Assembly (NCBI RefSeq): GCF_020829685.1
Contig: NZ_JAIVFR010000403.1
Coordinates: forward strand, 1 to 6,323
Direction: 5' to 3'
DNA length: 6,323 bases
Source of the DNA: Nostoc sp. CHAB 5715
GTDB lineage: Bacteria; Cyanobacteriota; Cyanobacteriia; Cyanobacteriales; Nostocaceae
The stretch's first letter is position 1, and the number at the start of each line of letters is the position of its first letter. The position numbers and the translations under genes are program-made. Of the stretch, positions 1-6,323 are shown piece after piece. Under the pieces are notes generated by a model. The model was not told the origin of the DNA, did no database searches, and saw only the letters and a list, made by a program, of their open reading frames with translations.

Positions 1-57
1 AAGCCGGCATCTGCTCCGAAAGCGAATGAGCAAGCAAAAGACCCGGCTAAAAAGTAA
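1..57 (+). CDS. C-terminal tail of an unidentified upstream frame (5' partial)
   Basis: Reading from base 1, eighteen sense codons run to a TAA at 55-57. They encode a Lys/Ala/Pro-rich tail that begins KPASAPKANEQ and ends AKDPAKK. The composition suits a disordered protein C-terminus, but there is no recognisable domain and the stretch is short enough to be open by chance. It overlaps the open frame of the downstream PKS (open from base 51) by 7 bases. If real, it is the end of the preceding gene. It could equally be unrelated sequence joined to the PKS by rearrangement or misassembly. No function is assigned. Confidence 0.25.
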   Translation, partial: KPASAPKANEQAKDPAKK

Positions 58-170
58 AGCCTTTACATTCCTCGTTTGCGACAGAAACGCTATCAGTTAG
101 CGATATTGATCCATTTTGGCAGAATTTACGAAATGGGATAGAGTCGATTTCCACTTTTACCGATGAAGAG
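51..170 (+). other. In-frame upstream extension of the PKS with KS homology but no start codon
   Basis: The frame of the PKS gene is open back to a TAA at 48-50, but no ATG, GTG or TTG occurs in it before GTG 171. From about base 99 it encodes clear ketosynthase sequence: SDIDPFWQNL, then GIESISTFTDEE. This aligns with FWQNL and GVESISFFTDDE in the second gene. Upstream of base 99 the translation (KPLHSSFATETLSV) no longer resembles a KS. The strand-forming segment present in the second gene (IAVIGMAGRFPGA) is missing in all three forward frames. The coding sequence of the first PKS has therefore lost its true 5' end, or the true start lies beyond a frame change or misjoined sequence. Confidence 0.75.
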
Positions 171-3100
171 GTGATATCAGATGGGATGAATCCGGCAGCT
201 ATCAACGATCGCAATTATGTAAAAGCCAGTGCCATATTAGAAGATATAGATTTATTTGACGCGGCATTTTTTAGTTTTAATCCTAAAGAAGCTGAAATTA
301 CTGACCCACAACACCGTGTTTTTTTAGAGTGTGCGTGTGTTGCATTGGAAAATGCTGGCTATGATTCTAATAGATATGAAAGTCGGATCGGAGTTTATGC
401 TGGTGCTAGCCTAAATAACTACTATTCATTAGATTTAAATCGCGATCGCATTGGTTCAGCCCAATGCTATCAAACAGTAATTGGTAACGATAAAGATTTT
501 CTTACTACTCGTGTTTCTTACAAATTAAATCTCACAGGCCCAAGTATTACAGTCCAAACAGCTTGCTCTACCTCATTAGTTGCAACCACACTTGCCTGCC
601 AAAGTTTGTTGAATTATCAATGCGATATGGCTTTGGCAGGAGGAGTTTCTATCCATGTACCACAAAAAACGGGCTATCTGTACGAACAAGGGGGAACACT
701 CTCTCCGGATGGTCACTGTCGTGCTTTTGATGCTAAAGCGCAGGGAACAACTATTGGTAATGGTGTAGGAATTGTTGTCCTGAAGCGATTGAGTGATGCT
801 CTAGCAGATGGTGACTGCATCCACGCTGTCATTAAAGGTTCAGCCATCAATAACGATGGTTCTGGTAAAATTGGCTACACAGCGCCTAGCGTCAATGGTC
901 AAGCAGAGGTGATTGCCGAAGCGATGATGCTTGCAGGAGTTGACCCTGAAACAATTAGCTACATTGAAGCTCATGGTACTGGTACAGCTTTAGGCGATCC
1001 CATTGAAATTGCCGCACTCTCTCAAGTCTTTCGTAGCAGTATCACCAAAAAAGGCTTCTGTGGTATTGGCTCAGTCAAAACAAACATCGGTCATTTAGAT
1101 GCAGCAGCTGGTATTGCAGGACTTATTAAAACGATTTTAGCCCTAAAACACAAGCAGATACCGCCCAGCTTAAACTTCGAGCAACCAAATCCCCAGATTG
1201 ATTTTGCAAATAGTCCTTTTTACGTTAATACAAAATTGACACAATGGAAAACTAATGGTTTTCCTCGTCGTGCTAGTGTGAGTTCTTTGGGTATTGGTGG
1301 GACTAATGCTCATGTGATTGTAGAAGAAGCACCAGTGCTAGAACCTTCTAGCCTTTCTCGTTCTTGGCAGTTATTGTTACTTTCTGCCAAAACTGAATCG
1401 GCTCTAGAAACTGCAACAGAAAATCTGGCTAATCACCTCCAGCTACATCCTGATGTCAACTTAGCGGATGTTGCCCATACTCTGCAAGTGGGGCGTGGTG
1501 AATTTAATCATCGTCGCGTGTTGGTATCCAAAGATATCCAAGATGCAGCCAGCGCCTTGCAATTACGAGATCCGCAAAGAATTTTCACTCGCTTAGTTGA
1601 AAATGGCGATCGCTCCATCGCTTTCATGTTCCCCGGACAAGGCGCTCAGTATGTAGATATGGGTAAAGAACTTTACCAAACTGAGCCGATTTTTCAACAA
1701 CAGATTGATTTGTGTTGTGAATTGCTGCAACCTCATTTAGGTTTGGATTTGCGTTCAGTTATTTATCCCAACGAATCTGAATCAAAAGCCGCAGCCGAAA
1801 AACTCCAACAAACTGCCATCACTCAGCCTGCATTGTTTGTGGTTGAATATGCTTTAGCTCAGTTCTTGATGTCTTGGGGGATTTCTCCCAGTGCCATGAT
1901 TGGTCATAGCATTGGTGAATATGTTGCAGCTTGTCTTGCTGGCGTTATGTCACTTGAAGATGCTTTAGCTTTGGTTGCTATCCGTGGACGACTGATGCAA
2001 CAACTTCCAAGCGGCGCCATGCTCTCCGTTTCACAATCAGCCGCAGAGATTAAAAACTTACTAAATGAAAATTTATCTTTAGCCGCCAGCAATGCTCCTT
2101 CTTTGTGCGTCGTTTCTGGAACCCATGAAGCTGTAGACACAATTCATCAACAACTCATAGCATTAGGTGTAGAGTGTCGCCGTCTGCATACCTCCCACGC
2201 CTTTCATTGTGCAATGATGGAACTTATCATTGAGCCATTCATCAAGGAAGTTAAAAAAGTTAAGCTAAATCCTCCACAAATCCCTTTTATCTCCAACGTC
2301 ACAGGGACTTGGATAACAGCAGAAAAAGCTACAGATCCCAATTACTGGGCAACACATTTACGCCATACGGTGGAGTTTACAGCAGGCATTTCCACATTGC
2401 AGCAAGAGCCAAATCGTATTTTGGTAGAAGTAGGTCCAGGACGCACCTTATGTACTTTTGCTCAAAAGCATTCAGATGTCAGAGAACTGTGTTCATTACG
2501 GCATCCCAAGGAAAAACAGTCGGATGTAGCATTTTTACTGAACACACTGAGTAAACTCTGGTTATACGGAGTACAGATTGATTGGTCGGGATTTTATACC
2601 AACGAGCGTCGTTATCGTCTTCCCTTACCGACGTATCCCTTCGAGCGACAGCGTTATTGGATCGAAGACTATAAACAAATACAGGATAACAGTGCTAAAC
2701 CTGTGTTATCTGGTAAAAAGCCAGATATTGCAGATTGGTTTTACTTGCCTTTATGGAAACAATCTATACCTTCTGTACTGCTCAAGCAAAAAGAATTGGT
2801 GACTCAAAAATCTTGCATTCTTGTGTTTATGGATGAGTGTGGTTTGGGTAAAGAGCTGGTAAAACGACTTCAGTTTGATGGTCATGATGTTATTACCCTG
2901 AAACAGGGATCGAGGTTTGTTCAGTTGGGTGATCGTGCATATAGCCTTAATGCTGGACAACGCGATGATTATGACGCCCTGCTGAATGAACTAATAGCAG
3001 AAAACAAGATCCCAACAACAATTGTTCATTTATGGAGTGTAACTTCTGTTGGTGATATTCCATCAGGACTCGCAGGAGTTGATAAAGCTCAAGAAAAAGG

Positions 3101-4700
3101 TTTTTATAGCTTGCTTTTTTTAGCTCAAGCGCTGGGAAAACAGCATATTATAGACGAGCTAAAAATGACAGTTGTCTCCAATAATATGCACTCAATAATT
3201 GGAGAAGAGGCCTTATGCCCAGAAAAAGCAACTATGTTAGCCGCTGTTAAAATAATTCCGCAGGAATATCCAAATATCAGCTGTCGTAGTATTGATGTTA
3301 CAATTTCTCAAGAAGTAAGTTGGCAAGACGAGAAACTTTTAGAAAATTTGCTCAACGAGCTACAAACACAATCTTCTGACATTGTGATTGCCTACCGTAG
3401 TTCTAATCGCTGGGTGCAAACATTTGAGCCAGTCCAATTAGAAGCAATAATCAGAGAAACATCAAGATTAAAGAAAGGAGGAGTGTATCTGATTACAGGT
3501 GGACTCGGAGGTGTAGGACTTAGTTTAGCGTCATATCTAGCGAAGTCCGTACAAGCCAAACTAGTTCTCATCGGACGTTCAGTTTTTCCAGCAAAAGAAG
3601 AGTGGAAACAATGGTTAGCTACTCACGATGAAAACGACGGTATCAGTCGTAAAATTCGGCAAATAGAAGAACTAGAAGATTTAGGTGCAGAAGTTTTGGT
3701 ACTGAGCGCCGATGCCGCCAACTTTGAACAAATGCAAGAAGCGATCGCCAAAGTTCAGGAACAATTTAACCAAATCAATGGCGTGATTCATTGTGCAGGA
3801 GTCGCTGATTATGCTGGTGTAATTTCTCGAAGAACGCGAGAGATGACAGAAAGTATTATGGCTCCTAAAGTCAGAGGTACATTAGTACTGGATAGCCTTT
3901 TGAAAAATGTTAAGCTGGATTTTTTGATTCTTTGTTCATCTCTTAGTTCTATCATTTATAGAAAAAAATTTAGTGAGGTTGGATATTGCGCTGCCAACGA
4001 ATTTCTTGATGCCTTTGCTGCTCATAAAACAAACAAAGATCGGACATTTACAGTCTCTATTAACTGGACTGATTGGCAGGATGTTGGTATGTCATTTGCG
4101 GCGGTAAAGCGATTAGCTGAAAAACGTGATATTTCTGATAATAAATCATTATTACTAGATGCTTTATTACCTTCAGAAGGGATAGAAGTTTTTCAGCGTA
4201 TTCTTAATATTACAGTTCCTCGAATTGCAGTATCAACTCAAGATTTAACAAGTTTAATAGAACGCGATCGCAATTTTAATGCACAAGCTCTTCTAGAGTC
4301 TTTAGGTAAGGCTAACCTTTCAAAATCGCTACACTCACGGCCTGAACTGAGTAATGCTTATGGTGCTCCTAGAAATGAAACAGAGCAAATAATTGCAGAC
4401 ATCTGGCAAAAACTACTTGGTATCGAACTAGTAGGCATTTACGATAACTTCTTTGAACTTGGTGGCGATTCACTTCTCATAGTTCAGGTGCAAAGCCAAC
4501 TGCAAAAAGCATTCAAACAAGATTTATTAACAACAGATTTATTTGAATATCCGACAGTAAGTGCCTTAGCAGGATATCTCAGCCAACAACAGGTTGAACA
4601 ATTTGCCTTTGGACAAGTTCATTCTCGTGCAAAAAGGCAAGAAAAGACCATTGAAGAAGAAGCACAAATGATGAAACACAGGAGGAAGGCACGTGGATAG
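171..4700 (+). CDS. Type I modular polyketide synthase, one module: KS-AT-KR-ACP (N-terminus of KS missing)
   Basis: This cytosolic multidomain enzyme carries out one round of polyketide extension and keto reduction. The KS (residues 1 to about 388) has the triad Cys132 (TACSTS), His268 (HGTGT) and His308 (GHLD). The AT (about 485-770) has GQG at 489-491, Ser580 in GHSIGEY, Arg605 and HAFH ending at His679, which points to malonyl-CoA. The post-AT linker YRLPLPTYPFERQRYW lies at 815-830. The KR has a structural half (about 856-1095) and a catalytic half with TGGLGGVG at 1109-1116 and residues Lys1233, Ser1259, Tyr1272 and Asn1276. The ACP (about 1401-1470) carries the phosphopantetheine Ser1434 in GGDSL. 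A basic tail of about 35 residues may dock to the next protein. GTG 171 is the only in-frame start but cuts into the KS and has no properly spaced ribosome binding site, so the real start is uncertain. The product is unknown. Confidence 0.95.
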   Translation: MISDGMNPAAINDRNYVKASAILEDIDLFDAAFFSFNPKEAEITDPQHRVFLECACVALENAGYDSNRYESRIGVYAGASLNNYYSLDLNRDRIGSAQCYQTVIGNDKDFLTTRVSYKLNLTGPSITVQTACSTSLVATTLACQSLLNYQCDMALAGGVSIHVPQKTGYLYEQGGTLSPDGHCRAFDAKAQGTTIGNGVGIVVLKRLSDALADGDCIHAVIKGSAINNDGSGKIGYTAPSVNGQAEVIAEAMMLAGVDPETISYIEAHGTGTALGDPIEIAALSQVFRSSITKKGFCGIGSVKTNIGHLDAAAGIAGLIKTILALKHKQIPPSLNFEQPNPQIDFANSPFYVNTKLTQWKTNGFPRRASVSSLGIGGTNAHVIVEEAPVLEPSSLSRSWQLLLLSAKTESALETATENLANHLQLHPDVNLADVAHTLQVGRGEFNHRRVLVSKDIQDAASALQLRDPQRIFTRLVENGDRSIAFMFPGQGAQYVDMGKELYQTEPIFQQQIDLCCELLQPHLGLDLRSVIYPNESESKAAAEKLQQTAITQPALFVVEYALAQFLMSWGISPSAMIGHSIGEYVAACLAGVMSLEDALALVAIRGRLMQQLPSGAMLSVSQSAAEIKNLLNENLSLAASNAPSLCVVSGTHEAVDTIHQQLIALGVECRRLHTSHAFHCAMMELIIEPFIKEVKKVKLNPPQIPFISNVTGTWITAEKATDPNYWATHLRHTVEFTAGISTLQQEPNRILVEVGPGRTLCTFAQKHSDVRELCSLRHPKEKQSDVAFLLNTLSKLWLYGVQIDWSGFYTNERRYRLPLPTYPFERQRYWIEDYKQIQDNSAKPVLSGKKPDIADWFYLPLWKQSIPSVLLKQKELVTQKSCILVFMDECGLGKELVKRLQFDGHDVITLKQGSRFVQLGDRAYSLNAGQRDDYDALLNELIAENKIPTTIVHLWSVTSVGDIPSGLAGVDKAQEKGFYSLLFLAQALGKQHIIDELKMTVVSNNMHSIIGEEALCPEKATMLAAVKIIPQEYPNISCRSIDVTISQEVSWQDEKLLENLLNELQTQSSDIVIAYRSSNRWVQTFEPVQLEAIIRETSRLKKGGVYLITGGLGGVGLSLASYLAKSVQAKLVLIGRSVFPAKEEWKQWLATHDENDGISRKIRQIEELEDLGAEVLVLSADAANFEQMQEAIAKVQEQFNQINGVIHCAGVADYAGVISRRTREMTESIMAPKVRGTLVLDSLLKNVKLDFLILCSSLSSIIYRKKFSEVGYCAANEFLDAFAAHKTNKDRTFTVSINWTDWQDVGMSFAAVKRLAEKRDISDNKSLLLDALLPSEGIEVFQRILNITVPRIAVSTQDLTSLIERDRNFNAQALLESLGKANLSKSLHSRPELSNAYGAPRNETEQIIADIWQKLLGIELVGIYDNFFELGGDSLLIVQVQSQLQKAFKQDLLTTDLFEYPTVSALAGYLSQQQVEQFAFGQVHSRAKRQEKTIEEEAQMMKHRRKARG
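442..449. repeat. HIP1 octameric palindrome
   Basis: GCGATCGC within the KS of the first gene. HIP1 is strongly over-represented in many cyanobacterial genomes and is the main taxonomic marker in this window. Confidence 0.9.
1606..1613. repeat. HIP1 octameric palindrome
   Basis: GCGATCGC in the KS-AT linker of the first gene. The aligned place in the second gene does not carry the octamer. Confidence 0.9.
3741..3748. repeat. HIP1 octameric palindrome
   Basis: GCGATCGC within the catalytic half of the KR of the first gene. Confidence 0.9.
4264..4271. repeat. HIP1 octameric palindrome
   Basis: GCGATCGC in the KR-ACP linker of the first gene. Confidence 0.9.
4680..4685 (+). promoter_or_regulatory. 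Ribosome binding site for the second PKS gene
   Basis: A perfect AGGAGG sits 7 bases before GTG 4693, inside the last codons of the first gene. It settles the start of the second gene as GTG 4693, since the KS homology (GIAVIGMAGRFPG) begins about a dozen codons later in that frame. Its position within the upstream coding sequence suggests translational coupling. Confidence 0.85.
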
Positions 4701-6323
4701 TCAAAATACTCATAATGCTTTGAAAGGCATAGCTGTCATTGGCATGGCTGGTCGTTTTCCAGGTGCTAAAAGAAGTGTTGAGCAGTTTTGGCAGAATCTG
4801 TGCGACGGTGTGGAATCCATTTCATTCTTCACTGATGATGAATTGCTAAATTCAGGCCTAGACCCCGCTTTCCTGTGCGATCTCAACTACGTAAAAGCAA
4901 GGGCTGTGCTGGAAGATATTGAAATGCTTGATGCTTCATTCTTTGGCTTTTCACCCAGGGAAGCTGCACTTATGGACCCGCAACACCGTCTTTTCTTGGA
5001 GTGTGCTTGGGAAGCACTGGAAAATGCTGGTTATAATCCTGAGGCAGACAAAGAACTGACTGGTGTTTACGCAGGAGCTAGCTTAAGTAGCTACTTAATT
5101 AACAACTTAGTTTCGGATTCCAACCTAACCAAATCAAGTTCTTTGCCTATAACAATTGGTAATGATAAAGACTATTTGTCCACACGGGTGTCCTACAAAT
5201 TGAATTTGAAGGGACCAAGTATTAGTGTTAACACAGCATGTTCTACATCATTAGTAGCAGTTCACTTGGCGTGCCGAGGATTGTTGAGTTATCAGTGTGA
5301 TAGAGCGCTGGCTGGTGGAGTTACTATAGAAGTTCCACATCAGGAAGGCTATTTCTATCAGGAAGGTGGAATTACTTCTCCTGATGGTCACTGTCGTGCC
5401 TTTGATGCTAAAGCACAGGGTTGCCCTTCTGGAAACGGGGTAGGCATTGTCATACTCAAGAGATTAGAAGATGCTTTGGCTGATGGTGACTGTATTTATG
5501 CGGTCATCAAAGGTTCAGCAATCAATAACGACGGTTCCGAGAAAGTGAGTTTTACGGCACCTAGTGTGACAGGTCAAGCACAGGTAATTGCAGAAGCTCA
5601 GGCGATCGCCGGATTTGACCCGGAAACAGTCACTTACATAGAAACTCATGGAACTGGCACAGCACTGGGCGATCCTATTGAAGTTAGGGCACTTAAAAAG
5701 GCATTTAGCGGTGAGACTAATAAAAAGGGTTTCTGCGCGATCGGTTCGGTAAAAACCAATGTCAGTCATCTGAATGCAGCTGCTGGTGTAGCGGGCTTAA
5801 TCAAGACAGTCTTGGCACTCAAACATAAGATTATTCCGCCCAGCCTGCACTTTGAGGTGTCTAACGCTGAGATAGATTTCGCCAACAGCCCCTTTTACGT
5901 TAATACTCAGCTTAATGAATGGAAAACAGACAAGACTCCTCGCCGTGCTGGGGTGAGTTCTTTTGGTATCGGAGGGACTAATGCTCATGTCGTCCTTGAA
6001 GAATCTCCAACAGTTGAACTCTCTGGAAAATCTCGTCCTTGGCAGTTACTGATGTTGTCTGCCAAAACTAACTCAGCCTTAGAAACTGCAACTGCAAATT
6101 TAGTCAGTCACTTCCAGCTGCACCCAGAACTTAACCTTGCGGATGTAACCTATACATTGCAAGTTGGTCGTCACCCCTTTAGTTATCGGCGCACAGTTGT
6201 TTGCCAAAATATTCAAGATGCCATAGTTGCTCTCCAGAACCCCAAACGTGTTTTGACTAGCGCTGAGGAGACGAATGAGCGTCCTATCGCCTTTATGTTT
6301 ACTGGTTTGGAGATTCTTCAAGG
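4693..6323 (+). CDS. Type I modular polyketide synthase, KS and start of AT (3' partial)
   Basis: This is the next module of the assembly line. Its KS should accept the reduced chain from the ACP of the upstream protein. There are 543 complete codons before the window ends. After a 12-residue leader, KS sequence starts at IAVIGMAGRFPGA and runs to NAHVVLEESP, with the triad Cys183 (TACSTS), His319 (HGTGT) and His359. A KS-AT linker follows, and then the first AT strand IAFMFTG (532-538). Start GTG 4693 is chosen for its AGGAGG and its fit to KS N-termini, and the gene overlaps the upstream stop by 8 bases. Two oddities stand out. The usual GHLDAAAG around the third catalytic residue reads SHLNAAAG. 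The final codons after FTG read LEILQ instead of the expected GQG(A/S)Q. Domains beyond the AT start, and the end of the gene, are outside the window. Confidence 0.93.
   Translation, partial: MDSQNTHNALKGIAVIGMAGRFPGAKRSVEQFWQNLCDGVESISFFTDDELLNSGLDPAFLCDLNYVKARAVLEDIEMLDASFFGFSPREAALMDPQHRLFLECAWEALENAGYNPEADKELTGVYAGASLSSYLINNLVSDSNLTKSSSLPITIGNDKDYLSTRVSYKLNLKGPSISVNTACSTSLVAVHLACRGLLSYQCDRALAGGVTIEVPHQEGYFYQEGGITSPDGHCRAFDAKAQGCPSGNGVGIVILKRLEDALADGDCIYAVIKGSAINNDGSEKVSFTAPSVTGQAQVIAEAQAIAGFDPETVTYIETHGTGTALGDPIEVRALKKAFSGETNKKGFCAIGSVKTNVSHLNAAAGVAGLIKTVLALKHKIIPPSLHFEVSNAEIDFANSPFYVNTQLNEWKTDKTPRRAGVSSFGIGGTNAHVVLEESPTVELSGKSRPWQLLMLSAKTNSALETATANLVSHFQLHPELNLADVTYTLQVGRHPFSYRRTVVCQNIQDAIVALQNPKRVLTSAEETNERPIAFMFTGLEILQ
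4777..6306 (+). repeat. Direct repeat copy B: KS plus KS-AT linker
   Basis: This is the second copy of the KS and linker unit, pairing with 102-1637. Over about 125 residues around the active-site cysteine I counted roughly 25 differences by eye, or near 80 percent identity. The two copies differ most in the loop after GVYAGASL, where copy B has one extra residue. Repeats of this length and similarity are substrates for recombination and a frequent cause of assembly breaks. Confidence 0.8.
5602..5609. repeat. HIP1 octameric palindrome
   Basis: GCGATCGC within the KS of the second gene. The aligned place in the first gene (near 922) reads GCGATGAT, so the site was gained or lost after the two KS copies diverged. 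Confidence 0.9.

Larger units (their letters stand above)
102..1637 (+). repeat. Direct repeat copy A: KS plus KS-AT linker
   Basis: This copy is homologous along its whole length to 4777-6306, from the FWQNL region of the KS through the KS-AT linker to the first AT strand (IAFMFPG). The match is not limited to catalytic motifs: the linker also aligns (WQLLLLSAKTESALETAT here, WQLLMLSAKTNSALETAT there). Bases 702-745 match 5377-5420 with 3 differences in 44, all silent third positions. This fits duplication of a module within the cluster, or later gene conversion. Confidence 0.8.

Noticed and set aside
54..66. Perfect inverted repeat GTAAAG-C-CTTTAC at the end of the upstream frame, considered as a terminator
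   Set aside because: The one-base centre cannot form a hairpin loop, the arms are A/T-rich and no T-run follows. It may be chance.
134..136. ATG at 134 as an alternative start for the first PKS
   Set aside because: It is in a different frame from the KS, and the following codons (GGA TAG) stop at once.
1904..2140. Minus-strand open frame of 78 codons
   Set aside because: It lies wholly inside the AT domain of the first gene, opposite the GHSIGEY region, and has no domain or ribosome binding site. It is a shadow of the real coding strand.
2309..2960. Three short open frames on both strands (2309-2554, 2578-2802, 2751-2960)
   Set aside because: All overlap the end of the AT and the linker to the KR in other frames. 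None encodes recognisable protein, while the PKS frame is continuous through them.
99..4700. Calling the first PKS gene a pseudogene
   Set aside because: The reading frame is intact through all four domains with every catalytic residue kept. Only the first part of the KS is missing, which could be an assembly edge effect.
5515..6321. Three minus-strand open frames (5515-5769, 5797-5988, 6100-6321)
   Set aside because: They are antisense to the conserved KS and KS-AT linker of the second gene, whose + frame is unbroken, so they are shadows.
1..6323. CRISPR array, tRNA, rRNA, insertion sequence or toxin-antitoxin genes
   Set aside because: No spaced short repeats, no recognisable RNA gene and no transposase-like coding were seen. 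Nearly the whole window is PKS coding sequence.

Overview
The window comes from a cyanobacterium. Five copies of the HIP1 octamer (GCGATCGC) lie in 6.3 kb, far above chance. The base composition is moderately A/T-rich, and the protein sequences resemble cyanobacterial modular type I polyketide synthases (PKS). A filamentous, Nostocales-like host is my inference, because nothing in the window fixes the genus.

Layout. (1) Bases 1-57 read as the last 18 codons of an unidentified upstream frame ending in TAA. Bases 58-98 hold nothing I recognise. (2) Bases 171-4700 are a one-module PKS gene with domain order ketosynthase (KS), acyltransferase (AT), ketoreductase (KR) and acyl carrier protein (ACP). 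It has no dehydratase, enoylreductase, methyltransferase or thioesterase. Its KS homology continues in frame upstream of the only usable start codon, to about base 99, and then stops, so the usual N-terminal beta strand and GRFPGA motif are absent. (3) A second PKS gene starts at GTG 4693 behind a strong AGGAGG ribosome binding site. It overlaps the first gene by 8 bases and runs off the right edge. Its KS is complete and its AT has just begun. All genes are on the + strand, and no intergenic stretch exceeds 300 bases.

How the genes work together. The first protein should load malonyl-CoA through its AT, condense it with an incoming acyl chain, reduce the beta-keto group to a hydroxyl, and pass the ACP-bound chain to the KS of the second protein. 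Neither the loading module nor the release step is in view, so the product cannot be named.

Points that stand out. The first KS lacks its N-terminus. The AT homology breaks abruptly 17 bases before the right edge. The two KS plus linker regions are close direct repeats of about 1.5 kb. These could reflect true truncation and recombination, or assembly breaks in repetitive PKS DNA. I do not see a novel non-PKS system here.
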